64,000 nucleotides of DNA, from NCBI RefSeq assembly GCF_002917095.1, contig NZ_PQGA01000001.1:186001-250000 (forward strand). The letters run 5' to 3'. This document shows positions 36,399-47,844 of this stretch, piece by piece. The translations under genes were made by a program, and so were the position numbers. The stretch is from Paraburkholderia eburnea. Lineage in GTDB: Bacteria > Pseudomonadota > Gammaproteobacteria > Burkholderiales > Burkholderiaceae. The notes below the pieces were generated by a model. The model was not told the DNA's origin, ran no database searches, and saw only the letters and a list, made by a program, of their open reading frames with translations. Positions within the stretch are counted from its first letter, which is position 1, and each line of letters begins with the position of its first letter.

Positions 36399-38561
36399 AT
36401 GTCAGCACCCGCCACCGACCTCGCCGCCGGCGCCTCCAGCGTCCAGAGCGGCCGCCAGATTCTCGTCACGTCTGCTCTGCCGTATGCGAACGGCCAGATC
36501 CACATCGGCCATCTGGTCGAGTACATCCAGACGGACATCTGGGTTCGTGCGCTGCGAATGCATGGCCACGAGGTCTACTACGTCGGTGCCGACGACACCC
36601 ACGGCACGCCCGTCATGCTGCGCGCCGAAAAAGAAGGCCTCACGCCGCAGCAGTTGATCGCGCGCGTCTGGCAAGAACACAAGCGCGATTTCGACAGCTT
36701 CGGCGTGTCGTTCGACAACTACTACTCCACCGATTCGGACGAGAACCGCGTGCTCTCGGAATCGGTGTATCTGGCGCTCAAGGAAGCGGGTTTCATCGAA
36801 ACGCGCGACATCGAGCAGGCCTACGATCCGGTCAAGAACATGTTCCTGCCGGACCGCTTCATCAAGGGCGAGTGCCCCAAGTGCGGCGCGAAAGACCAGT
36901 ACGGCGACAGTTGCGAAGTGTGCGGCTCGACCTATGCGCCGACCGACCTGAAGAATCCGTACTCGGTGGTCTCGGGCGCGACGCCCATCCGCAAGACCTC
37001 GACGCACTACTTCTTCCGCCTCTCGGACCCGCGCTGCGAAACCTTCCTGCGCAGCTGGGTAGCAGGCCTCGCGCAACCCGAAGCGACCAACAAGATGCGC
37101 GAGTGGCTGGGCGACGCGGGCGAGTCGAAGCTCGCCGACTGGGACATCTCGCGCGATGCGCCCTACTTCGGCTTTGAAATTCCGGGCGCGCCCGGCAAGT
37201 ACTTCTACGTGTGGCTCGACGCGCCGGTGGGCTACTACGCGAGCTTCAAGAACCTGTGCGAGCAGCGCGGCCTGAACTTCGACGACTGGGTCAAACCCGG
37301 CTCGAAAACGGAGCAGTACCACTTCATCGGCAAGGACATCCTGTACTTCCACACGCTGTTCTGGCCGGCGATGCTCGAATTCTCGGGCCATCGCACGCCG
37401 ACCAACGTGTTCGCGCACGGCTTCCTGACGGTGGACGGCGCGAAGATGTCGAAGTCGCGCGGCACCTTCATCACGGCGGAAAGCTATGTGAGCACGGGCC
37501 TCAACCCCGAGTGGCTGCGCTACTACTTCGCCGCCAAGCTCAACAGCACGATGGAAGACCTCGACCTGAATCTAGAGGACTTCCAGGCGCGCGTGAACAG
37601 CGACCTCGTCGGCAAGTACATCAACATCGCGAGCCGCGCGGCGGGCTTCCTCATCAAGCGTTTCGAGGGCCGCGTGCAGGACAGCGCGATGAACCATCCG
37701 CTCATCGAGCAGATGCGCGCCGCGATTCCGCAGATCGCCGCGCACTACGAGGCGCGCGAGTACAGCCGCGCGCTGCGTCAGACGATGGAACTCGCCGATG
37801 CGGTCAACGCTTACGTCGATACGGCCAAGCCGTGGGAGCAGGCCAAGGACGCGGCCAACGCCGTCGCGCTGCATGAAACGTGCAGCGTGAGCCTCGAAGC
37901 GTTCCGTCTGCTGTCGCTCGCGCTCAAGCCCGTGCTGCCGCAACTGGCTGAAGGCGTCGAGCAGTTCCTCGCGATCGCGCCGCTCACGTGGGCGGATGCG
38001 GGCCGCGCGCTGTCGTCGCAACAGCCGATCAACGCGTACAAGCACCTGATGACGCGCGTCGATCCGAAGCAGATCGAAGCGCTGCTGGCCGCCAACCGCG
38101 ATTCGCTGCAAGCCACCGACGCGCCGGCCGCCACGGCCAATGCGGCCAATGCGGCCGACGCGAACAAGAAGTCGAAGGGGTCGAAGGAAGCCAAGAAGCC
38201 GGCTGCCGACGAAACGCCGGAAACGATCTCGATCGACGACTTCGCGAAGATCGACCTGCGCGTGGCGCTGATCGTCGACTGCAACATCGTCGAAGGCTCG
38301 GACAAGCTGCTGCAACTCACGCTCGACGTGGGCGAGGAAAAGACGCGCAACGTGTTCTCGGGTATCCGTTCGGCCTACAAGCCGGAAGACCTCAAGGGCA
38401 AGCTCACGGTGATGGTCGCGAACCTGGCGCCGCGCAAGATGAAGTTCGGCCTGTCGGAAGGCATGGTGCTCGCGGCTTCCTCGGCGGACGAAAAGGCCGA
38501 ACCTGGCCTCTACATCCTCGAACCGCACAGTGGCGCGAAACCGGGCATGCGGGTGCGCTAA
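36399..38561 (+). CDS. metG: Methionyl-tRNA synthetase
   Basis: A 720-residue class I aminoacyl-tRNA synthetase. The HIGH motif is residues 35-38 ([11 protein letters not shown]), the zinc finger is [18 protein letters not shown], and KMSKS lies at about 349-353. An anticodon-binding helical domain follows, then an Ala/Lys-rich linker (near 570-605) and a C-terminal tRNA-binding (EMAP-like) domain ([15 protein letters not shown]...), which dimerises. Length fits the long dimeric form. The start is the ATG at 36399. Confidence 0.97.
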   Translation: MSAPATDLAAGASSVQSGRQILVTSALPYANGQIHIGHLVEYIQTDIWVRALRMHGHEVYYVGADDTHGTPVMLRAEKEGLTPQQLIARVWQEHKRDFDSFGVSFDNYYSTDSDENRVLSESVYLALKEAGFIETRDIEQAYDPVKNMFLPDRFIKGECPKCGAKDQYGDSCEVCGSTYAPTDLKNPYSVVSGATPIRKTSTHYFFRLSDPRCETFLRSWVAGLAQPEATNKMREWLGDAGESKLADWDISRDAPYFGFEIPGAPGKYFYVWLDAPVGYYASFKNLCEQRGLNFDDWVKPGSKTEQYHFIGKDILYFHTLFWPAMLEFSGHRTPTNVFAHGFLTVDGAKMSKSRGTFITAESYVSTGLNPEWLRYYFAAKLNSTMEDLDLNLEDFQARVNSDLVGKYINIASRAAGFLIKRFEGRVQDSAMNHPLIEQMRAAIPQIAAHYEAREYSRALRQTMELADAVNAYVDTAKPWEQAKDAANAVALHETCSVSLEAFRLLSLALKPVLPQLAEGVEQFLAIAPLTWADAGRALSSQQPINAYKHLMTRVDPKQIEALLAANRDSLQATDAPAATANAANAADANKKSKGSKEAKKPAADETPETISIDDFAKIDLRVALIVDCNIVEGSDKLLQLTLDVGEEKTRNVFSGIRSAYKPEDLKGKLTVMVANLAPRKMKFGLSEGMVLAASSADEKAEPGLYILEPHSGAKPGMRVR

Positions 38562-38583
38562 GCCACCCTTGCCGTCACGTCAG

Positions 38584-38615
38584 TAAAAAAGCACACCCTC
38601 GGGTGTGCTTTTTTT
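38584..38615. terminator. Bidirectional intrinsic terminator
   Basis: The stem AAAAAAGCACACC / GGTGTGCTTTTTT with a CTCG loop lies between metG and the convergent tamB gene. Confidence 0.93.
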
Positions 38616-38645
38616 CGCCCGAAACAGGACGGCGACGCGGCGGAT

Positions 38646-41600
38646 TTACCAGCGAATCCGGTCGAAACGCCGCGTATAGAGAATGTCGGCGCCATAGAAC
38701 GTGCCGCCGTACGTCACCACCGACCAGTAGCGCGAGAGATTGATGGTCGCCTTGACCGCATTCGACGCCGACTGCAAACCCTGCTCGTAGCCGATCACGA
38801 GCCGCTGGTTGATCGCCTTGGCGATCATCACGACCTCGGGATCGGTCAGGCCCACTTCGCTGCGCCCGATCGAGAATTCGTCGAGGCCGATGCTCTGCGC
38901 GATGCGCTTGCCGCTGGCACTGCCGAGCAGCGCGAGCGCCGTCGTCATCGCGCTCTGCTGGCCGACGTTGTTGCCCTGATCGGTGCCGTGGCCGAACAGC
39001 AGCCACGAGAGCTTTTCGTTGTCGGGTACGTTGGGCTCCGACACCAGCTTCGCCACCGGCGCCTGCACCGTGCCCGTGACCTGCACGCCCGCCTCGACCT
39101 GCTGGTTGCGCCGCATGGCGAGGATGTTGATGCCCGGATTGCCCACCGGCCCGTTGAACGTGAAGAAGCCGTTCTCGATGCCGAGCTTGGTGCCGAACGC
39201 CGTGTACGACGAGCCTTCCGTCACGCGCACATTGCCGACCGCGCGCAGCGGCACGTCCGGCTCGCTGGTCGCCGTGATCGTACCAGCGAGGCCCAGATCC
39301 GCGCCCTGGCCGCGGAAGCGGAAATCGCTGCCCAGATTGATGTCGATGTTCGCGCGCGGCGCGAAACGCGGCGCCGGTTTGGTCGAGGCGGTTTGCTCGA
39401 TCGGCGGCTTGCCGCCCACGGTCGTGCCGTCGGGGCGCACGATCACGACATCGTCGCCCAGCGACGGGGCCGCCGATTCCGGCAGGTCGAACAGCGCGTG
39501 ATCGACGGTGAACTTGCCGTTGATCATCATGCCGCCCAGATGCCCGCCATTGGCGATGCTGGCGCTGCCCGAGAGCGAGAGCTTGCGGTCGGGCGAGGCG
39601 AACAGTTCGAGCTTGTCCGCGACGATGCTGGCCGTGAGGTCCGGCTCGGCATTGTCGAGCGCGACGCGCCCGGTCGCGCGCAGCGTGCCGCTCGTCGCGC
39701 CGTGAAACTCCAGTTGCTGGAAGTCGACGAGATTGCGCGAAAGCGCGATGCGGATCACGCCATCCTTGAGTTCCACGCCCTGATCGACGACGGTCGCCGA
39801 AATCCCGTCGCCGGACAGCAGGCCCGTGAGGTTCGGCTTCGCGACCGTGCCGCCCAGCCCGAGATCGAGCGCGAGATGGCCGTCGAGCAGATAGTTCGGC
39901 CCAAGCAGCCCGCCCGTCGTGCGCAGCGACGGCACGTTGGCCTTGATCGTGCCGCCGATCGGCGACTCGTCCGCGACCGTGAGCATGCCGTTGCGCGCCA
40001 CGAGCGTGGTGTTCGCATCGACGTCGAGCACGCCCACGCGGCTCGCCTGGGCATGTGCCGTGAGCGTCAGGCGATTGCCGCCGCTGAAGGCCGCGCGCGC
40101 ATTGACGTCGCCTATGCCGAACGAGGCAATGCCACGGGCGATTTCTGCCGTGATATCGCCCGAGCGGCGCTTGAGCTGCACGTAGCCGCTCGCGCTCTGG
40201 CCGATCGAGAAGTTCCAGTCGCCGTCGAAGACGAGGTCGGTGCGCAGCGTGGCCGGCTCGCCCGTGAGCTGCTGACGCAACAGCATGAGGCGCGCGACCG
40301 AGACGTTGGTGAGCGCACCGGCGGACTGCACGCGGCCGTGATCGAGATCGAAGGACTTCAGATCGAGCGCCGCCCCTTCGGCGACCAGACGCGTCGCGCC
40401 GAGCGTGACCTTGCCCGCGCCCGCGCTCACCTTGAGCGGCGCTTCGAGCTTCACGCCCGGCGTGCCGCGGTTTTCCAGTTGCGTGACGGTGCCGTCCCAG
40501 CGCGAGCCTTCGCGCGTGTCGGTCAGACCGCCATTCGCGGCCACGGCGAAATCGATCGACGCGCCTTGCACCTTGCCTTTTGCGTTCGCGGTGAGCGTGT
40601 GCCGCGCGCGCGTGCCCGTCAGCCGCGCACTGAGCGTGGAAATATCGACGCCTGCGGCGGCGATTCCCGTCGCGTCCGCGCTGAAAGCCAATGCGCCGTT
40701 CGCGCCGTCACGCGCTTCGGCTCGTCCTTGCGCATGATCGACGCGGTTTTCGCCGAACGCGACGTGATCCGCCTTGTAGTCGAGCGCGACGTTCGGATGC
40801 GCGAAGCTGCCGGTCAGATCGCCGTTCGCCGCGACCTGGCCCGCGACGCCAAAGCCGAGCCGGTCGAGCTGCGGCGCATCGACGCGAAAGCGCAGCCGGT
40901 CGCCGGGTGCGCCAAAACTGCCTTGCAGATCGACGACATTGCCCGCCACCGACAGATTCGCGCGGCTCGGCAGAATACGCGTTCCCGCGAGCTGGATCAG
41001 CCCCTGGCCGGTGAGCGGCAGATCGTCGTAGACGCTCGGCCCGAGCTTGAACTCAGCCCGGGTCGTGAGCGTGGGCGCGAGCATGCCGCTCGCGCTGAGG
41101 GTGCCGTTCACGCGGGCCTCGATGCGGCGTGCGGGAGCGGCTTTGGGTGGGGTTGAGGTCGGGCGCGATTGGGCCGACGCGCCTGGCGCTTCGGTCTGCC
41201 TCGCGTTCTCGACGTGCTTTTGTGCCTGCGCCTGCTCGCCCGTCTGCGCCGGATTGAGCGACGGGTTCAAGGACGGATTGAGCGCGAGATTGCGCTTGGG
41301 ATTGAGCGCATCGGATGCGGTTGTCGATGTCGACTTTGCGCTCGCCTGACGCGCGGGCTTCGGTGAGGATTTAGCGCCCGCAGGCGGCGTTTTCGACACG
41401 AGTTGCGACGTCAGCGACAGCGGGTCGAAGTTCGTCAGCACCGCTTTGAGCTGATACGAAGCATTGGCGTCGTGCTTGAGCGCGCCCGACAGGTCGATGC
41501 GGCCCGCGCCCGAAGTGACGCGCACGTCGTTGAACGACAGCCGCGCCGGGTCCTGCGTGATCTTGCCCTGCACGCGCAGCGCCGCCTTCGGATCGGCGAG

Positions 41601-43133
41601 ATCGAGCGTCACGCTTTGCACGTCGCCCGCGAGACGCACATCGAGCGGCCCCGCGAAGCTCGTCGCGCGCACGCTCGACTGGATCGTGCTCAGGTCGAGG
41701 CCGGCCACATGCAGGTCGAAGCGGCCGTCGCGCCCGCTGATCGCCCCGCCGCCGGTGATCGTCGCGGTCTTGACGAGGCGCACGGCGAGCTTCGGAATGC
41801 GCTGCGTTCTGGCGTCGAGCACAACGGAGGCGTGCGCGTCGATGAGCGGCAGCAGCTGGTCGCCGATCGTGCCCGGCTTCGCGTTGACGATCGAGACGTC
41901 GCCCGCGACCGTGAAACCCGCCGCGTCGCTGTGCCCGGTGGCCACGGTTGCCGACGATGCCGAAGCAGGCGAAGCCGCGAGCGCAGCCGAAGCCGAAGCC
42001 GCCGGCCCGAGCGCCTGCGCCGGTTCGGCCAACGCCGCCGAGTTGCCCGAAGCCGCCGCCGCAAGCGCCGCCGGCACGCCCGCCGCGCCGCCCGGCACCG
42101 GCTGCAGTTGCGCGCGCACGGCCAGATCGGCGAAAGGCGCACCCGGCGCGAATGCCTGCGGATTGACGTGATCGAACGCGAGGGTCGCGCGCTGCAACGG
42201 CACGGCGGCGAACGGCGTCGCCTCCACGTGCGCGCGGCCCGTGAGCTTCATGCCGCTCGCGGCGATATCGGCTGTGAGCGCTTCGAGCGAGCCACCCAGC
42301 GTGCCGTTGACCTGCACATCCTCACCATTGACCTTGCCCGCGTAGCCCACGTCGCCCGCCAGCACGAACGGCCGCACGCCGTCGAGTTGCGCGTGCGCGC
42401 TCACCGCGCCGAACGGCGTGTCCAGGCGCTCGACGGCCGCCTCGTGATGCCGCCCGTCGCTGCGGCCATGGAACAGGAGGCGCGAGAATTCCGTGGTCGA
42501 GGCGCCTTGATGCAGCGTGAGCTTGTCCACCTGCAGATCGCGGACCTCAAGCCCGAGCGGCAGTTGCAGATTCCGCGGCAGCGTCATCGGCTGGGAAGGC
42601 TCGCTGGACGGCACCACGCGCGCGTCGATATCGCCCACATGCAGATAATCGACGACAAAACGCCACGGCGCGCGGCCAAAGCCCTGCACCGCCCACTGGC
42701 CGTCGACCCGGTCAACCTTGACCGTGGTGCCGTCCGGGCCGTACCAGCCGACGTTGGACAGGCGCACGCCGCGCGCGAGCGTGCCGCCTTCGAGCGTGCC
42801 CGCCAGCTTCCCGTCGAGCAGCGCGACAGCCGCGCGCCACGCCCAGGCGGTGCCGCGCTCGGTGGTGAGCGCGCCGTAAAGCGCCCCCGCAAGCAGCGCG
42901 ACAAGCAGCACGATCGCGGCGATCACCCACGCCAGCGCCTTGAGCGTGCGGTGACGGCGGCGTGGGGGCGGCGCTTTGCCTTCGCCGCCATCGGCACGAT
43001 TGGCACCATCGCCACGATCGCCCGGCGCGTCGCCTGATGCATCGCTCGAAGCCGCGCCCCCTCCGGGCGGCACGGCGCAGGCGCGCGCCCACGAGAACGG
43101 CAAGGCGAAGCGGAACAAAGCGCGCGTGAGCAT
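38646..43133 (-). CDS. tamB: Translocation and assembly module inner-membrane protein TamB
   Basis: A 1495-residue AsmA-like/DUF490 protein. One N-terminal membrane span (ALAWVIAAIVLLVALLAGAL, near residues 55-80) anchors a very long periplasmic beta-rich part; the C-terminal 350 residues are the TamB domain, ending in YTRRFDRIRW. With TamA it helps insert autotransporters and other proteins, and TamB-like proteins carry phospholipids to the outer membrane. Between about residues 590 and 680 is a low-complexity linker rich in Ser/Ala/Pro, including an Asn-Pro-Ser-Leu repeat. It overlaps the tamA stop (TGATG). The 1495 length is above the 1259 of E. coli, largely because of such inserts. Confidence 0.95.
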   Translation of the reverse strand: MLTRALFRFALPFSWARACAVPPGGGAASSDASGDAPGDRGDGANRADGGEGKAPPPRRRHRTLKALAWVIAAIVLLVALLAGALYGALTTERGTAWAWRAAVALLDGKLAGTLEGGTLARGVRLSNVGWYGPDGTTVKVDRVDGQWAVQGFGRAPWRFVVDYLHVGDIDARVVPSSEPSQPMTLPRNLQLPLGLEVRDLQVDKLTLHQGASTTEFSRLLFHGRSDGRHHEAAVERLDTPFGAVSAHAQLDGVRPFVLAGDVGYAGKVNGEDVQVNGTLGGSLEALTADIAASGMKLTGRAHVEATPFAAVPLQRATLAFDHVNPQAFAPGAPFADLAVRAQLQPVPGGAAGVPAALAAAASGNSAALAEPAQALGPAASASAALAASPASASSATVATGHSDAAGFTVAGDVSIVNAKPGTIGDQLLPLIDAHASVVLDARTQRIPKLAVRLVKTATITGGGAISGRDGRFDLHVAGLDLSTIQSSVRATSFAGPLDVRLAGDVQSVTLDLADPKAALRVQGKITQDPARLSFNDVRVTSGAGRIDLSGALKHDANASYQLKAVLTNFDPLSLTSQLVSKTPPAGAKSSPKPARQASAKSTSTTASDALNPKRNLALNPSLNPSLNPAQTGEQAQAQKHVENARQTEAPGASAQSRPTSTPPKAAPARRIEARVNGTLSASGMLAPTLTTRAEFKLGPSVYDDLPLTGQGLIQLAGTRILPSRANLSVAGNVVDLQGSFGAPGDRLRFRVDAPQLDRLGFGVAGQVAANGDLTGSFAHPNVALDYKADHVAFGENRVDHAQGRAEARDGANGALAFSADATGIAAAGVDISTLSARLTGTRARHTLTANAKGKVQGASIDFAVAANGGLTDTREGSRWDGTVTQLENRGTPGVKLEAPLKVSAGAGKVTLGATRLVAEGAALDLKSFDLDHGRVQSAGALTNVSVARLMLLRQQLTGEPATLRTDLVFDGDWNFSIGQSASGYVQLKRRSGDITAEIARGIASFGIGDVNARAAFSGGNRLTLTAHAQASRVGVLDVDANTTLVARNGMLTVADESPIGGTIKANVPSLRTTGGLLGPNYLLDGHLALDLGLGGTVAKPNLTGLLSGDGISATVVDQGVELKDGVIRIALSRNLVDFQQLEFHGATSGTLRATGRVALDNAEPDLTASIVADKLELFASPDRKLSLSGSASIANGGHLGGMMINGKFTVDHALFDLPESAAPSLGDDVVIVRPDGTTVGGKPPIEQTASTKPAPRFAPRANIDINLGSDFRFRGQGADLGLAGTITATSEPDVPLRAVGNVRVTEGSSYTAFGTKLGIENGFFTFNGPVGNPGINILAMRRNQQVEAGVQVTGTVQAPVAKLVSEPNVPDNEKLSWLLFGHGTDQGNNVGQQSAMTTALALLGSASGKRIAQSIGLDEFSIGRSEVGLTDPEVVMIAKAINQRLVIGYEQGLQSASNAVKATINLSRYWSVVTYGGTFYGADILYTRRFDRIRW

Positions 43134-45067
43134 CAGAAAGCGATCCCGAGAGTCAGATAAGGCCGCACGTTATGGGTGCGAAAGCCATAGGCAATATCGA
43201 CGTTGACGGGGCCGACCGGGCTGCGCCAGCGCGCGCCAATACCGGCGCCCGGATCGAAAACCTTTTCGCCCCAGGTGTCGGTGGCGGTGCCCACATCGAA
43301 GAACGCCGCACCGCCCCAGTCGTGGCTGAACCAGTGCTGATATTCCGCCGATCCTGTGACGAGATACTTGGTCGGCAGGATCGAGCCCGCGACGTTGTTG
43401 CCGATACTCTCGAAGCCATAGCCGCGCACCGAGTTCGAGCCGCCCGCGCGGAACAGCAGCGACGCCGGTATATCCGACGACGAGCCGCTCGTGAACACCC
43501 CGCCCAGTTCCGCGCGCAGCAGCACGATATCGCTACGGCCGATCGGCAGATACTGCTGGCCACGCGCATAGGCGCGCGCGAAGCTCTGGTCCGAGCCCGC
43601 GCCCTTGACCGCGAAGCCGGCCTCCATGCGGATCACGTTGCCCGTACGCGGAAAGAGCGGATCGTCGACGTCGCGGCGCGTCCACGACCACGACGGCATG
43701 AGCGCATAGGCGTGGGTGGCCTCGCCGACGTTCTGCGTGAGGCGGTCGTCGTAGAACATCAGCGCGTACGCGTAGTCGATGTTCTGCGAGGTGCGCGTGC
43801 GCTGCACGCCCACGCGCGCGCTGTAGATGTTGGTGTCAGAGACGTCCGTGGTCGTGTACGAGGCGAGCACGCTGTTGGTCCACGCGCGCTCGCCCGGCGG
43901 CATCGAAAGCTGGATCTGGCCGTACTTCTGGATCTGGTCGAGGCGGCCCTGCAGTTGCAGCGGCCATGCCTTGCCGAATGTGTCGAGGTAGGTATAAGCG
44001 CCCTGCACGTGCGCGCCCGTGTCGGTCGAATAGCCCACGCCGCCGCGGAAGTTGTTGTACGGGTACTCGCTCACCTTCACGTGCACCGGCGATTGCAGCG
44101 GCTTCTGGGTGTTGTCGTCGACGTCGATCGCCACGCTCGCGTAGTACGGCGTGTTCTGCAACTGGCGTTGCAGTTCGGTCACGCGATTGACGTCGTAGAT
44201 CTCGGCCGGCGAAAGCGGATTCACGTTACCGACGATCCGCTCCGGATAGCGGCGCGTGCCCGATACGTCGAGCGGCCCCATCGTAAAGGTCGGGCCGCTG
44301 TCGAAGGTCACGGAAAGCTTCGCGTCATGCTTGAGCGGATCGACGCGCGCCTCGGAATGCGCGATCTTCGCGCCCAGATAGCGGCGCGATTGCAGCGCGC
44401 GCAGCGCGGCGCTCTTGGCGCTGTCCCAGTCGGACTGCGTGAAGGCGTCGCCCTCGTGCAGCGAAAACGCGAAGCGCGTGGCGTTCTCCTGCGCGTGGTC
44501 TTCGGTCAGCACGGGGCCGGTGAAAGTGAGCGTCACCGCCGAGATCTTCGTGCGCGGGCCGGCATCGACCATCACGTGCACGACGCGGCGGCCGTTTTCG
44601 TCGGTGTGCACATCCGTGCGCACGACCGGGGTGAAATAGCCGGCTGTCGAGGCCAGATCGCGCACCTGCTGCGGCGTGGCCGTGACGAGGAAGTCGAACT
44701 GGTCGCCGCTCACGTCTGCGCGTTTGGCGAAGCGCGCGATATCGAGGTGGGCTTCGAGCAGCTTGCGCAGTTCGCGCGGCGAGGCCTGGATATCGACGTC
44801 GTAATAGGTCCTGGCGTGCGACCAGGGCAGCAGGTCGGTAAGCGCGGCGCAAGCCGGCGCGGCGCCGAGGAAGCTGAAGGCAAGACCTGCGAGCAGCCAC
44901 CAGGCGAGGCGCAAGGACAACGGTGCCGAAGAGCGGGAAGCGCTGGATAAACCCGCGAGCAGGCACGGGGCGTGACCCGCCCCCTGCGCCCGTGCGGACA
45001 GACCGGTACGCCGGGAATACCGGAAACACGGCCATACGCGTGCTGCTTCAATCAGCCTTCCCGCCAA
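43133..45067 (-). CDS. tamA: Translocation and assembly module outer-membrane protein TamA (Omp85 family)
   Basis: An Omp85-type barrel protein, about 644 residues from the chosen start. A hydrophobic export signal (LRLAWWLLAGLAFSFLGAAPACA) is followed by three POTRA domains and a 16-strand barrel; the GGSNSVRGYGFES segment is the family VRGY motif, and the protein ends PYLTLGIAF. I chose the TTG at 45067 because TGGAGGT lies 5 nt upstream; the frame opens from another TTG at 45175 with only a weak ribosome site, and no ATG precedes the signal. It is translationally coupled to tamB. Confidence 0.88.
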   Translation of the reverse strand: MAGRLIEAARVWPCFRYSRRTGLSARAQGAGHAPCLLAGLSSASRSSAPLSLRLAWWLLAGLAFSFLGAAPACAALTDLLPWSHARTYYDVDIQASPRELRKLLEAHLDIARFAKRADVSGDQFDFLVTATPQQVRDLASTAGYFTPVVRTDVHTDENGRRVVHVMVDAGPRTKISAVTLTFTGPVLTEDHAQENATRFAFSLHEGDAFTQSDWDSAKSAALRALQSRRYLGAKIAHSEARVDPLKHDAKLSVTFDSGPTFTMGPLDVSGTRRYPERIVGNVNPLSPAEIYDVNRVTELQRQLQNTPYYASVAIDVDDNTQKPLQSPVHVKVSEYPYNNFRGGVGYSTDTGAHVQGAYTYLDTFGKAWPLQLQGRLDQIQKYGQIQLSMPPGERAWTNSVLASYTTTDVSDTNIYSARVGVQRTRTSQNIDYAYALMFYDDRLTQNVGEATHAYALMPSWSWTRRDVDDPLFPRTGNVIRMEAGFAVKGAGSDQSFARAYARGQQYLPIGRSDIVLLRAELGGVFTSGSSSDIPASLLFRAGGSNSVRGYGFESIGNNVAGSILPTKYLVTGSAEYQHWFSHDWGGAAFFDVGTATDTWGEKVFDPGAGIGARWRSPVGPVNVDIAYGFRTHNVRPYLTLGIAF

Positions 45068-45175
45068 ACAGGACCTCCAGTTTTCGTTGCGCCTTCGTTG
45101 CGTCTTCGTCGCGTTTTGCTGTATCCGGCTCGCGCCGCCCCACTGCTTCGCCGCTTCCTGGGTGGGTGGGCGCAA

Positions 45176-45472
45176 ACGCGTTATTTCACCACATCAGCGG
45201 GTGAAAACCCCTGGAGGCGGCGCAAACGTACGCAATAGATTGCAACCCCATGCGCCACGCGCCGGTTCAAGGCACGCAAAGCGCCCCATCGATATGGCCC
45301 CGCGCCCGCACAGCAAGCGGCTTCGACGCACCGCCCTTCTGGATGTTCCGCACGCGGCGCATGCGGTAAAATTGCGGCCGACAAGAAACACCGGATTCCC
45401 CAGCGGCCGCCAGCATTCACCACTCAACTGGACGAAAAGGCGCAGGCCGCCCCCACTCGACGGACGTCAGCC
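45176..45472. promoter_or_regulatory. Divergent promoter region tamA / DUF3460
   Basis: About 300 bp without a gene (plus the possible tamA leader 45068-45175). It contains a perfect 7-bp inverted repeat TTTCACC (45184-45190) / GGTGAAA (45200-45206) with a 9-nt spacer, and a -10-like TAAAAT at about 45367 (GCGGTAAAATTGCGG) facing the DUF3460-scpA genes. Confidence 0.45.
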
Positions 45473-45658
45473 ATGTATCAGTCGGACATCACCCAGTTCC
45501 TGAACCAGCTCAAAGAACAAAAGCCGCAACTCGAAGAGCAGCAGCGCAAGGGCCGCTCGCTGCTGTGGGACAAGCAGCCGATCGACCTCGACGAACGCGA
45601 GCGCCAGCAGGCTTCGCGCGTCAAGCAGACGCCCTACGTCTACTACCAGAACTTCTGA
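45473..45658 (+). CDS. DUF3460 family small protein
   Basis: A 61-residue hydrophilic, Gln/Lys/Arg-rich protein (MYQSDITQFLNQLKEQKPQL ... PYVYYQNF) of a family found in Burkholderiales. The function is unknown. It has no cysteine or membrane segment and is probably helical in its first half. Its stop codon overlaps the scpA start (TGATG), so the two are translationally coupled and it may act with the condensin-like complex; that is inference from position. Confidence 0.88.
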   Translation: MYQSDITQFLNQLKEQKPQLEEQQRKGRSLLWDKQPIDLDERERQQASRVKQTPYVYYQNF

Positions 45659-46602
45659 TGGCCGAAGCCGACGGCGCCGAACGGCCCGAGTTGGCCGTGG
45701 GGCCAGTTGATGGAGGCACGGGAAGCACGGGAGACAAGGGCGTGCAGCCGCACCCGCCCGCTCCCGCCAGTGCCGACGCGCTGGCCGCCCCCGCCACGGA
45801 TTCGACGCCCGACACGGTCGATGGCGTCGCCTTCGCGCGCCTGTACGGCGAGCCGCTGTTCAAGCTCCCGCAAGACCTCTACATTCCGCCCGACGCGCTC
45901 GAGGTATTCCTCGAAACGTTCGAAGGTCCGCTCGATCTGTTGCTGTACCTGATCCGCAAGCAGAACTTCAACGTGCTCGACATCCCGATGGCGGACGTCA
46001 CCACGCAGTATCTCGGCTACGTCGAACAATTGCGCAAGACCAATCTCGAACTCGCGGCCGAATATCTGCTGATGGCGGCGATGCTCATCGAGATCAAGTC
46101 GCGCATGCTGCTGCCGGTCAAGAAGGCCGACACCGGCGAAGAAGCCGAAGATCCGCGCGCCGAACTCGTGCGCCGCCTGCTCGAATACGAGCAGATGAAG
46201 CTCGCCGCGCAGCGTCTGGACAAGCTGCCGCAACTCGGCCGCGACTTCCTGCGCGCCGAGGTCTATATCGAGCAAAGCATCACGCCGCGTTTTCCCGACG
46301 TGGACAGCAACGACCTGCGCGCCGCCTGGGCCGACGTCATCAAGCGCGCGAAGCTGGTGCAGCACCACAAGATCTCGCGCGAGGAACTGTCCGTGCGCGA
46401 GCACATGAGCGTGATCCTGCGCAAGCTGCAGGGCGCGCGGTTCATGGAGTTCTCGGAGCTGTTCGACACGACGCGCGGCGTGCCCGTGGTCGTCGTGAAC
46501 TTCATCGCCATGCTCGAACTGGCGCGCGAGTCGCTGCTCGAAATCACCCAGGCCGAACCCTTCGCGCCGATCTACGTGCGCCTCGCGTATTTGCCAGCCT
46601 GA
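45658..46602 (+). CDS. scpA: Segregation and condensation protein A
   Basis: A 314-residue kleisin that would bridge the SMC heads with ScpB to compact and segregate the chromosome. The kleisin core begins about residue 72 (VFLETFEGPLDLLLYLIRKQNFNVLDIPMADVTTQYL) and ends with the winged helix. The first 55 residues are a Gly/Pro/Ala/Asp-rich extension not found in short ScpA proteins. Overlap of the start with the DUF3460 stop fixes the ATG at 45658. scpB is not in view; panC follows after about 290 bp. Confidence 0.93.
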   Translation: MAEADGAERPELAVGPVDGGTGSTGDKGVQPHPPAPASADALAAPATDSTPDTVDGVAFARLYGEPLFKLPQDLYIPPDALEVFLETFEGPLDLLLYLIRKQNFNVLDIPMADVTTQYLGYVEQLRKTNLELAAEYLLMAAMLIEIKSRMLLPVKKADTGEEAEDPRAELVRRLLEYEQMKLAAQRLDKLPQLGRDFLRAEVYIEQSITPRFPDVDSNDLRAAWADVIKRAKLVQHHKISREELSVREHMSVILRKLQGARFMEFSELFDTTRGVPVVVVNFIAMLELARESLLEITQAEPFAPIYVRLAYLPA

Positions 46603-46688
46603 TTTGGCTGCCTGGTTTAACTGCCTGAGCAGGCTTTAGCGCCCGCACACGCCCGCCCCGCCTGCCATGGCCCCGTTTTTAATGCTGA

Positions 46689-47735
<1,047 letters not shown>

Positions 47736-47844
47736 GGCGCCACGCGGCTGGCACGCTGCGACGCGTCCCAGCCGCCCGCCCGATCACGCTTTTACTGAAT
47801 CTGCTGCGGCGGGCCGCGCGCCCGACCGCCTGAGGAGACATTCC

